Origin: Eukaryota sp. TZLM1-RC
Taxonomy: Eukaryota > Metamonada: BaSk clade
Direction of reading: 5' to 3'
DNA: 64,000 bases
Assembly (NCBI GenBank): GCA_040285825.1
Contig: JAUPSS010000004.1
Span: forward strand, 6,083,658 to 6,147,657
A program made the translations under genes and the position numbers. Below are positions 11,101 to 20,194 of the stretch, piece after piece. Numbering within the stretch: position 1 is the first letter of the stretch; every line of letters begins with the position of its first letter. A model generated the notes under the pieces. The model did not search any database. It saw only the letters and a list, made by a program, of their open reading frames with translations, and was not told the DNA's origin.

Positions 11101-11553
11101 GCAAAGGTTAATGGCATGGCGTGACATACTGAGATATTCCTTCAAAAACTGTGCAGCGACTGGGCCCTTATCATCCCCTATGGAAAGATCCACTTGTAGA
11201 TTGGAATGGGGATCGGTAAACTTGATGATGGGACACACAGTGGCAGGAACGATAGAGATGTTAGAGAAATAGAGGTCTAGGGAAGATTCAACCTTACGTA
11301 GTGCTTTGATTGCTGATTGAGAGCTATGCTGACCAATGATACAAAGGTCAAGATCAGAATCAGGTGTAAAGAGACATTCTGTGGCAAAGGAACCAAAGGG
11401 AAGGACATTTTCGTTTGGAAAGTGCTCCTTGATGAGAGATTTGACCAGGTCCATAACATCCTCAACAAGTGAAAAATAAGTAGGAGTAACTTGGAAATGA
11501 TCAAGTATGGTTTGTAAAGGGATGGAAAGATGCGACGAACCCAAATGAGTCAT
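8134..11553 (-). CDS. TUTase / non-canonical poly(A) polymerase-like nucleotidyltransferase with Cys-rich C-terminal modules
   Basis: The N-terminal ~300 residues form a Cid1/TUTase-type nucleotidyltransferase that would add nucleotides to RNA 3' ends. The catalytic signature LPFGSFATECLFTPDSDLDL gives the GS motif and two Asp residues, with a third in LQVDLSIGD. The central domain reads LVKRWAADHELAG, and a PAP-associated segment reads LLYGFFNFYLHFDF. The remaining ~800 residues are unlike known TUTases: helical stretches separated by four copies of a Cys motif of type CxCx(2-5)CxxCxxxFxxF (CSCGVISSCHLC, CDCNVLVSCLSC, CRCGCLSCCNYC, CGCGCVKECSFC). Two Lys/Asn-rich segments containing KKNKKKNKKGSE lie between modules 2 and 3. 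The first in-frame ATG is at 11551-11553, giving 1139 aa; coding stays open about 20 codons upstream without an ATG. The catalytic assignment is strong. The role of the Cys modules (zinc or RNA binding) is inference. Confidence 0.83.
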   Translation of the reverse strand: MTHLGSSHLSIPLQTILDHFQVTPTYFSLVEDVMDLVKSLIKEHFPNENVLPFGSFATECLFTPDSDLDLCIIGQHSSQSAIKALRKVESSLDLYFSNISIVPATVCPIIKFTDPHSNLQVDLSIGDDKGPVAAQFLKEYLSMSRHAINLCKLVKRWAADHELAGAFEGGFTSYCLVLMVIHYLSYKLPSPILPPVSEIVGNSSITAVIKSKRMASFSKQWNKQRRKPNLTQLLYGFFNFYLHFDFINFAISILHEWPIPIKSLPKKVKTSTQGLVVLDPMLSQSQKSPALNTARCFKKRNLLLDELTKALNIIDGRLSGNLFSIDDVGSNTNRKNSKSDQEDSDSDLLCESSVCYTNEGIVYLSSSSPKDYFVSLMEGHSTDEMIEIVRNNKFFNSFSDYSRFVCELLEHFFTQPNWKHLVHVFSRFLTVSTSQNLFSLSSLYAGCKTFVIEMYATKEGVVESPRSESEIEQSCSCGVISSCHLCHQKFVKFLKEFFNVSPITFLDFSDMLSSIPARQRQYFAKNLLNNSASLLPRSNDVREFYFHKLHHLAVDIVGRLSTTKTKILRKSITTSLISETSSMRCLFISEVLDLLFVQNVSQSTISQAIGLIESLVNCCIVSIKDIRFALKIFTQQKIMKSNTLNVEGMNISETSCDCNVLVSCLSCSNSLVKFLKCFENASFFYNAEIIEILKNGPVKKSKNLLYLAFTDSTEVEPSNSSNNLHQHAKKEQKKNKKKNKKGSEIIDGSSTSINQLLLQMSPQPSNSFNNSHQDAKKDKNKNKKKNKKGSEVANNPASNHQLSLQQLARVAISSLITQKPQEIRKTIQEADILKSNTHKNDFVFQMFTSLFQAYYPGLSIQNFGKLLSSLCGVELLDFANLESGFQKFCITSCQKSSENQVANENCRCGCLSCCNYCFIRFIHFVRTIIVSTLINNNSFGTVLGRIPNSMKGKLSSGVFNGELPTTRSVESTDTLDSIANEIIQMLSQYSAGKLRNIIEQKRLLPPPSERKSLLFKIFTGLFSMTCNQTLTLRFCGVLNSFLAKELVSINDIINAFLSTIQFFLSLNSMQSAETEECGCGCVKECSFCCKRFASFVNFVLNSLPLIKPGLSNGIKELSNGLEIIDFFETNGMSKYIRNC

Positions 11554-12228
11554 TTGTGATGATGGAGAAAATGGTTGATCGAGAAAATTTCGAAAATCAT
11601 GACTCAAAATTATAGAATTAGAACATGCTTAATAGAACGTATTTGAACTTAAATTTTGAATCACTGAAACAATATAGGAGGATACTTTCTTGTATCAATA
11701 GATGAGATTGATTCGTTATGTGTCTTACCAACGATCCTGATGAGTAATTAACTTGCGTGCAGCTTTGTGCGAATACAAACTTGTCATATGTTGTGGCAGT
11801 ACAGATCACAATCAGTTTATAAGCAATGACACGTCTCCATTAAATTCACTTTATTTTGTGAAATTGTAGACATTTCAATTTTTACAAGGAGAATTTCTTG
11901 TGGTGTTGATTACAGTTAGAGATCAGAAATAAAGATAATGTCACAAAATGACAGAGATAAAGTAAATTTGCTTTGTCCTTATTCTATTTCAGCCTAAAGG
12001 CGCCAATACTGCTTGTTCCCTTTTTCAAAATTAATTAACTATAAACCAATTGATTTATAACTATAAAGACTATAAAAATACAAAATGCTAATAACTAAAT
12101 TTTAATGTTTTTTATTGTCTAATATTATCTCTGCACTGGTTGGGGATTGTACAAACAGTGGTTTTACATAAGATTGACAATCGATGACCGTGACTCATCT
12201 ACCATGATATAGAGTTGAGTTTGTAACA
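11554..12228. other. intergenic region, nothing recognised
   Basis: 5' flank of the nucleotidyltransferase gene. Only short AT-rich frames without resemblance to known proteins were seen. Confidence 0.45.
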
Positions 12229-13236
12229 TTAACTGAAAAGGGCCTCTTTCCAAGATCTGTGTGTTTGGTTATTTTGTTGGGTATGCTTTAATCGCTGCAT
12301 AAAGACGCTCTGCTTCTTTCCTGTTGCGTAAACGAATACAGTGGTAGTGCCGTTCAGTAAAATTATTATGGAAACGAATCGTGGATTCATTAAAGATAAA
12401 AATGATCTAAGTTGCACTAAAACTTTCAATAAACAAAGTAACAAAGTCCAAAAATCTGAAGGCGTTTTTTGTTGTTAAAGCACTACTTTTTCTACCGAAA
12501 TTGTTAAAGGAGCAACATCCGTATCCTTGCTTATGTAATATATTGATGATAAAGGTGGATTCATTACCCGTTACCTCGTAGTGTTCGACTCTATTAGTGT
12601 TTGGCTCCATAAAGGAGGGAGCTGCTCGGATAGAAAGAAGTCTCTTGGCTCGAGTTTAGCCTTTTGCGTCCTTGTCTAAGAATCTGAAGAACGCATCGTT
12701 AGCGCCTTTTCCCCTTCCTACTGTTTAATTGAACGTGTAACTCAATATACCTATCCAACGAAGTAGACTGGGGTGTTTTGAGATTTATATGTCTACCTGT
12801 ACTTAGCAGTGGGTTTTCATCTCTTGAGAGAGGAGAGGGTGATAGTTCCATTCTCGTCACCACTTTAAAATTTATTGACTCTTGAACATTTGAGAAAGGA
12901 GAGGAAGGCGGATCCGTTCTCGTTACCTCTTTCTCAGATGATGTGGAAGGAGAGGGAATTAAGTCCGTTCTAGTTATCCCTTCAACCGCTTTATCTTCAG
13001 GAAAAGAGGTCGGATACGGGTCTTGTATACTTGTTTCACATGAAAGGGAAACCTCATCCACTTTTCCAACTGAAAATCGGAAAATTTGTTAAAGGAGAAT
13101 GTGGAAGCTGTGTCCGTTGTCTGTTTTCTTGTCTTTTTTTGAGCTGCATCTTGTTGAAAGAATGTGCAGTGTCAAGAAAATTTCGCTGAAGGATGTCTGA
13201 CATGCTGATACCTGCATTTTTTTGAATTATGTTCAC
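12229..13236 (-). pseudogene. probable broken or multi-exon gene with a PH-like C-terminal segment
   Basis: Three consecutive minus-strand frames have a more protein-like composition than their surroundings. 13054-13236 is Gln/Arg-rich. 12699-13061 is Ser/Pro-rich with three spaced repeats of the type VTRTDxxPSP. 12272-12610 reads NRVEHYEVTGNESTF, then HYHCIRLRNRKEAERLYAAI before a stop. The last part resembles the terminal strand and helix of a PH domain. An in-frame TAG near 12416 and frame changes near 13060 and 12640 break it. The TAG could be removed by a short intron ending GCAACTTAG, but its donor would be atypical. Either a decayed gene or one with unresolved tiny introns; function not assignable. 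Confidence 0.3.
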
Positions 13237-14623
13237 TGCGGAAGTGTTGTTTGCTGATGTTGTTGGATACTGTATACGTAAGCCTTATTGTAGGCTAATA
13301 ATTATTGTTGCCTTAAATCGGAGAATAAGAATTAAGTTGATTTATTTTTCATTCATATTATATAAGCCCAAGGGCACCAACACCATCTTTAGCTCTATCT
13401 CAGTTACCTTTCAAACATTTCGGTGTCAATTCATGGAAGTATTGCTTACCAGGGTTAAGAACATGAGGTCATTGGTTGTGTTTATTTGTGCGAAAGTATT
13501 CTGAATTGAAAAACAAAATACCATGTTGTGATAGAAAAAGCTTGTAAAGTTGATTTTAGTACATGTATAGACTTTTCGTCTATGATTGTTAATTGGGGCA
13601 GGTCATCCATCTAACCCACATATAACGAAACGAAAAGTGCAACGACCAAATTGCACACATGCAGCTAAAAATTGGACGTATATAGCAATCCTAAATTAGT
13701 AAATGTTTCGCTGTTTTATGAAATTGTGAATTTATCAACCAATATTCAAAATTTAATATTTATTTATTGATTAAGCCGTAAATGGTGCTTACCTAATGTT
13801 ATTTTTTCAAAGACTAATCCAGAATATTTTATTCAAAATAAACAAACTGACAAATAATTCAAAAACTCAATCAGTATGGTCCAGCCTTGAGCTAGACTAA
13901 TTTAACCGTTTACTGTAGGAATAGTTGATCGTAGCTGCCTCACATTTGATTAATGAAATAAAGAGTCCATCCAAATGCTACATTACAACTAGATTTCAGT
14001 CAATTAGTTGGTTGGACTTTGAGGAGAGAAAGCACTACTATAAGGAAGCAAACTTGTAGTTACAATTACTTGTCACTGCTACTATTTTCCAAATGCCTGC
14101 ACCCCCTGGTTCTTCTAGAAAATGTTTTAAATTGATATTTGTTGATATCAGAAACATATCAGCGGCGCAAAAACCTTGCAAGCCAACAATTCCATGTTTA
14201 TTGTAAACTGGAAAAATGATTATTTTATTATTAATAAGATGCATTTCAGTCAATTTCGAGAATTATTATTCCAGCAAGGGGTAACAACTAAAAGAACAAT
14301 ATCCTATTGTAAAAATATTTCAACCCATAAATTTTGTCATCAGCAAATGTTCTTTAACAGGCAGACTCCTCACTTTTGACTAGCTACGCTACTTGAAATT
14401 GGAAGTCATATCCATGAGGAACTCTATCTACACTATTCTGATAGACCATGTGTAGGAATACTCAGATCCATGATATCTTTTCTGCAAACAACATCAGACC
14501 ATATGTGGCTATCGTGATGTCAGATATGAATATGATTATCATCATATTGATGTCAGTATTGTCACCTGACGAGAACATTTACAATCAAATCTGTGTTCAA
14601 CTTGCCATTCTTTTCACGAACTG
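13237..14623. other. intergenic region, nothing recognised
   Basis: About 1.4 kb of AT-rich sequence. The open frames at 13229-13504 and 14038-14379 show no conserved motif and overlap on both strands. No transposon match was found by eye. Confidence 0.4.
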
Positions 14624-17054
14624 ATGCCTATTATCGGCATTGATCTTGGTACTACGAATAGCTGTGCGTACACTTGTGAGCGCAATGGAACGTTTGTCAG
14701 TTTTGTTATTGACTTCAGCCCTGATCTTGTTGATATTCAAGGGCAATCCACTCTTCCGTCCATGGTGGCATTATGCGATGGCATTGTAGCGGTTGGCGAG
14801 CCAGCTTTGGCTATCCAAGAAGACGATCCACATCTAGTCGCCAGAGAGTTTAAAAGACTAATGGGTCGTTCTTTTTCACATCCTTCAGTGCAAGAAGTTC
14901 TGAAGAGATTCAACTATACTATTAAACCCAGTGAGAAGGGGGACAGTTGTTCTATATTATTAGAAAACCGGACTTTTACTCCTCAAGGTTTGTACCTGAC
15001 GCTTCTAATTCAAGAACTATCAAGTTTTGTTCTACGTCGTTTAAAAGAACTTGCAGAAGATCTCCGTGCTGTTCAGTATAACGAAGCTGTGATCACTGTC
15101 CCTGCATATTTCAATGATGCCCAGAAAGATGCAACAAAGCAGGCAGGAGAAATCGCTGGCCTCAAGGTGTTGAGAGTGTTGGAAGAGCCCATTGCTGCCG
15201 CTTTAGCCTACCGCCAGGCAAACCCTGATCTTGATCTTGAAGGTAAAATTATTTTAGTTTTTGATCTGGGAGGTGGAACCTTTGATATCACCCTTGTCAA
15301 GGTCAACAAACAATCTCTCGAAGTCATTGATACTGATGGTGATGCCATGTTGGGAGGAAGTGATTTTGATGAACTCTTGTTCGAATACTGTCTCAATGCT
15401 GCTGATCAAAAATACCCAGATCATAATTTACGTAAAAACTCATTGTTTAAGTCAAGGTTACGTAGCAGATCAGAACAAGCTAAAAAGAGACTGTCCACTG
15501 AAGAAAACGCCCGTATTTCTCTCAAGGTTGCTAGATCAGTTACATTTAGCAAAATGATCTATAGAACAGTGTTTGAAGGTCTCTGTCAGCCCAAGTTTGA
15601 TCAATGTATGAACTTAGTTGCAGGTCTGCTGAAACGTAGAGGCATGACTTCCGATGATATCGCACAAGTTCTGTTAGTGGGAGGCTCTACCAGAATTGCA
15701 AAAATACGTCAAATGCTGAGGGACACTTTTGGTAAGGACAAGGTAAAAGGAGACCTCAGAGTAGACGAAATTGTTGGACGTGGAGCTTCCCTTGCCGTCA
15801 ATAATGCTGGAAATGAGGGAAATGTGGTGTTACAAACGATTACGGCCCATTCTCTAGGCACAGACTTTATTCGTCAATCTACAACGACATACCACAGCTA
15901 TTTGATCTTGGACAAATCTGGAAGTATGTATTCCAAGAGAGCTACGCCCACAATGGACTGGGTACAGCAGGAAAACATCCTTGGTGCTGTTGTAGAAAAT
16001 ACCATGAAATTTGCTGAAACAAGAGCCAAAGAATCTCCTCAAGATAGAATCTCGATTATAACGTTCAACTCTTCAGCAAATGTTGTGGTAAACGGTCTTC
16101 CTGTTACAGCTCTGGGTGAACTCAGGGACAAGCTCAATGCGATTATACCTGCAGGAACCACAGACTACCTTTCTGGTCTCTCTACGGCGTTTCAACTTGC
16201 AAGTCAGCAGACCGAACTTCAACCGCTGTTTGTTATGCTCTCTGATGGGTGTGATGGAAGAAGAAGAACTGAGGCTGTTCAATGTGTAGAACAGTATTTT
16301 GCTTCTAACATTGGATGCCAAATGCATACAATAGGTTTTGGAAATCCTTCAGATTTTAAGCACTTGAAAAACCTTTCTTCAATTGCTGGCGGATCTCATT
16401 ATCATTCATCTGACTCAATCTCTCTAGGGAAAGCCTTTGATGGTATCGCAAAGGGTACAGCCACCCCAATGGGAAATCAAACTGAGGAATGCTATCACAT
16501 CATTCCACGAAGAACGCGCATTCCAGCTTCTTCTTCTGCCACTTTTGTCAATTGTTTTGATAATCAAAAGGAAATAAGTGTCAAAGTATTGGAAGGAGAG
16601 AAGAGGCTTGTTTCAGAAAACCTACTGCTTGCAGAGTTTGTTTTTGAAATTGACCCAAAGCCAGCCGGTCAGTCCAAGATTGTTGTTGTATTTGAAGTAG
16701 ACAGCAATGGTTTGTCATCATGTAATATTAACATTAGGGATTTTACAAGTAACTGCGTCTGCAGATGGCCGTTCAAGAGTGGTTCGCATCAATAAGAAAC
16801 CTGGAGTGCTGAGTGATAACCAGATGTTCAATGCCCAAAACGACTGTGATGACTTAATGTTGCGCTCTAAGCTTATGTCTCTTTTTGGTGAGCTCAACGA
16901 GAAAATAGATACACTTCCGCTCTCCAAGGTTGAGTCTATTGTGTACAATCGTTTAGTCCAACAAATAGACAATGTTTTGAAGCGCAAAGCTTCTGTAGAT
17001 GAAATGCAGTTTTTGCTTAATGATTGTAGATCTGAGTTAGCTTCTCTTGTATAG
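14624..17054 (+). CDS. Hsp70 chaperone with inserted von Willebrand A domain
   Basis: Exons 14624-16709 and 16738-17054 give 800 aa. Residues 1 to about 395 are a canonical Hsp70 ATPase domain with intact nucleotide motifs ([30 protein letters not shown]) and [10 protein letters not shown] vWA domain follows at about 424-605 with a complete MIDAS metal site (DKSGS, then TTDYL, then SDG). The Hsp70 substrate-binding sandwich resumes at about 626 ([12 protein letters not shown], then [13 protein letters not shown]). It reaches [14 protein letters not shown] across the intron and ends in a helical lid. The vWA domain therefore lies between the ATPase domain and the beta-sandwich. No signal peptide is seen, so it is probably cytosolic. 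The conserved motif across the junction proves the intron. Chaperone ATPase activity is likely; a metal-dependent protein-binding role for the vWA domain is inferred. No EEVD-type tail is seen. Confidence 0.92.
16710..16737 (+). other. 28-nt spliceosomal intron in the Hsp70-vWA gene
   Basis: It begins GTTTGT and ends TTAACATTAG. Removing it restores [14 protein letters not shown], the conserved Hsp70 DxNGIL motif. The branch-like TTAAC is followed by only five nucleotides to the acceptor. Confidence 0.9.
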
Positions 17055-17354
17055 TTTATGAATTTTGACAATTGGTTGAATATAAAAGTTTTTGAATGTT
17101 AAATTGTCATTTTCAAACTGATACTCTGGACTACACTGTATCATCACTTCAATGATTTAGAGTGTTGAAAAATTGCTGGGTCGTCTTAAATATTTGTTGC
17201 CATTTAATGCTGTTAGACGACAGTTATATTTGATGCCAAATACAAAACAATTTTCATTATGTGATGACTACAAACTATTTTTTGATTGTATATTACTAAT
17301 ATATGAAAAATTATCAAATAATCAATTGAATTTGTATTTACATCAATATATCAG
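17055..17354. other. 300-bp spacer between convergent Hsp70-family genes
   Basis: AT-rich 3' flanks. The small frame at 17173-17358 has no recognisable content. Confidence 0.5.
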
Positions 17355-19855
17355 CTAACGACCCAAAAACAACTGTTTCATTATAGATAAGGCAGATGCT
17401 CCACCTGACCTCTGTCTCCTTGCTTCTTGTTTAGGTAACTCTGAGCGCAAAGGAACCAGTTCCTTAGATACTGTTGGCAAAAGTCCATCCAAACAGCGAA
17501 GAATTTTGCTTTTAGAAACCTGTTTGAAACCAATATTCTTGTTTATGGTAAGAAAATTCATAGCCAAGTTATAACAAGGTGCGGACGGTTTGTGCAAAAG
17601 CAAGAAAAATGTTAGAAACAACAAGTCAGCTTCGACAACCTCTTCTAGAAATATCCCATAATGAATGTAATGATGAATTGAATCAAACGAATGTTCAGTT
17701 TGAATATGGAATAAAAACAACCTCATGACATCATTTTTGAAACAAGATAGGAAGTCGTTGGAAAAGTTGAGAACAGGATTGTTGGAACATTGAACATTTG
17801 GTCCAAAATGGGTCAAAAGATGATAACTTGCCAGCCTGTTTCTTGTTGAAAAGGAATAATGAATCGCATTTTCAATAGAAAAATCATTGAGATTGTCAGT
17901 TGGAGTCTTGATTGTATCAAAAAGTGAGGAGTACGTAAAAATATCAATTTTGAACAAAACAGTCAGCATTTCCACCATTTTTAATAAAATAAATCTACTT
18001 GATGTGTGACTTTCTGCATTCGACAAATTTTTGAAATTGCGAATGAGTATTTGTAACTGATAAAGGTCCCTTTTTGCAAGTAACGCTTTGGAGAGATAAA
18101 AATACACTGGAAATTGAAAATCAAAGTTTTGGATAAGGCCCATATATTTTTTGAATCTGGCAATAGCTAGGTCAATGATATTAAAATTATTGATCCTATT
18201 TGAAAATTCTGTCAATCCAAATTTCTCAGCAATAAGCTCTATAGCCACGATGGCAAACTGTTGTGTCTCCCCCAAAACTGTATAACTATCCAAGGCTGAT
18301 AGTAATTGAAAGATATCGGCCATTGACTCGAACTCATTGAATAATCTGTCCAACTGATGGGGATACGACATGCTAGAACGTTCTTCAGCACTCATGATTA
18401 ATTTTGAGTGATGAATTATTTTTCTAAAATGACTGAGATCTAAATAGGGCAATCCAGATAAATTTAATGTTTCTAGAAAGTTGTTTGTTAAATTTTTCCA
18501 GACCACACAAGGATTCAGTTGAGCAAATGGCTGAGTCATCATATATTGAGTCAATTCTTCAGCAAATTCTTCTCTTTCTGCCGCAAAATGTCCAGCTAAA
18601 CGTTGAACAGAAGAAATTGATCTTGCTCTATTCTCCAAGTAATCATTTACTGCATGGAAGAAGTTCATTGAAGTACTCAATGGATGCTGTGAAGTGAGAT
18701 CAGCCTCAATAATATTTGAAAAATTCAAATTATTGACACTACTGTTCAAATAGGAACAATAGAGGGCAGCGCCTTGATAAACACTTGATTTAAAATCAAA
18801 GTTGCGAACATTTACTTCAGGAAAGCGCTCCATGAGAGTAGACCTGACTTGTTCAATTCTAGAAATACCTCCAGTCAAAATTATAGTGGTACATCTATAC
18901 AATTCAATTGCTCTTTGAATAATGGTGAATGCAAAAAAGAACACGTGTTTAATGAGTAAGGGCTCAAATTCGCTGTACTTGATGACCAAAGGTGACACGT
19001 CAGCAATACAGTCAAAAAGGTCAAATAATAACCTGACCCGTCTTGACCGTTCTCTACAGAATTTTAAGCGAAATTCTTGACATTTTTCCAAAAGCAATCT
19101 TCTGGTAACAGCATCAGTGGTCAACTTTTCAAAACCAAATGGGTCTTCTGTTTGAATATGATCTAGAACCAATTGATAAAGCTCTTGATCGATTGCTTGA
19201 CCTGAGAATTCGTTAGTTACACTGAAAGAGTTTTGAATAAATTTGCATTGAGTTCCAACGGCATTAAATGCAACAATATCAGTGAATGAATAACCAAGAT
19301 TGCAAGCCAAGAAGGTACCGTCTTTAGGGGCTTCTCTCTCAAAGAACCTGATGGCTACAGATACTGATGCAGGAATGATGGAATGAACTTCGATGCCGGC
19401 AGCTTGGAAAGCCAGGAGAAGGAGCGAAGCACCAGAGTAATGAGGATCCGAGAGAGATGCTGAATGAGAAACCACAGCAGAAACTTTTCCATGATGATTC
19501 AGTCTACGTTTCATCTTACATAAGGCAACGAACAGTGGAAAAATAGCAGGTAAAGAGAGCGGTACTCCGTCGATTGAAACAGCAAGTGTAGAATGTATGT
19601 TGTGTGTACTAAAAGGAAGCACAGGTTCGTCAGTGTGCAGAGAGTTAATGATAATCGTACTGGTGTCGTCGACAAGCTCGACGTCTTCTAAAGATGAAAA
19701 CTGTTGAACAGAGAATGGTTGGTGAAGTTGACTTGAGTGAGCACCAAATATGGAGGTACATACTTAAGTGGAAACGATACTGGATCTCTGAAACTACCAT
19801 TTTCATAGATAGATACGTAAAAATCTTGACAAGAAATGTCTACTCCAAGCAACAT
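17355..19855 (-). CDS. divergent Hsp70-superfamily protein (Hsp110/HYOU1-like layout)
   Basis: Exons 19764-19855 and 17355-19731 give 822 aa. The protein begins MLLGVDISCQDFYVSIYENG, a degenerate form of the Hsp70 DLGTT loop. It keeps the fold landmarks VSAVVSHSASLSDPH, the ASVSVAIRF helix, FLACNLGYSFTDIVAFN in place of DLGGGTFD, and ILTGGISRIEQV in place of the VGGSTRIP adenosine motif. After the ATPase-like domain (about 370 residues) comes a long helical C-terminal half with no clear beta-sandwich. The altered phosphate loops suggest weak or no ATP hydrolysis, as in co-chaperone relatives; this is inference. No N-terminal signal peptide is seen. The gene is convergent with the Hsp70-vWA gene and divergent from the Hsp70-GT2 gene. 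ATG 19853-19855 is the first ATG and places the Hsp70 loop at the usual distance. Confidence 0.8.
19732..19763 (-). other. 32-nt intron in the divergent Hsp70-like gene
   Basis: On the minus strand it starts GTATGT and ends GCTCACTCAAG. Removing it joins FRDPVSFPLN to QLHQPFSVQQFSSLEDVEL and gives an open frame of 822 codons. The branch-to-acceptor geometry matches the other introns here. Confidence 0.82.
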
Positions 19856-20194
19856 TGAAGCGTTAACGGATGCACAACACAATGTACTTTCAATGTTGTG
19901 TAAAATGAGGGAACAAACAACATAATGTCAACAGCCGTCACCAGACAAAATAGACAACCACATCCTCAAGCAAAGATAGGCCCACTTGAGTACTCGAATA
20001 ATACTGCTATTCAAAACAAGGCACTGGAAACACAAAGCAAGATGTGATAGATTTGTCATTCATAGATGTTGGGAATGCCAACTTCAACCAAGACAATCAA
20101 GATAGAGTTCAAATGTCAATCAATGTCATCACAAGAGACATGCTGAGACAGAGTACTCTGTACTTTTGATTTCTTCATTGCTCTCGTGTCCTTG
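19856..20194. other. shared upstream region of two divergent Hsp70-family genes
   Basis: This 339-bp region must hold both promoters. No clear heat-shock-element array (repeated nGAAn) or TATA box was recognised by eye. Confidence 0.4.

Noticed and set aside
12600-12670. tRNA-like GGCTCGAGTTTAGCC segment
   Set aside because: No cloverleaf could be formed around it and no acceptor stem pairs.
14038-14379. Opposed short frames upstream of the Hsp70-vWA gene
   Set aside because: They overlap on both strands, lack motifs and have AT-rich composition.
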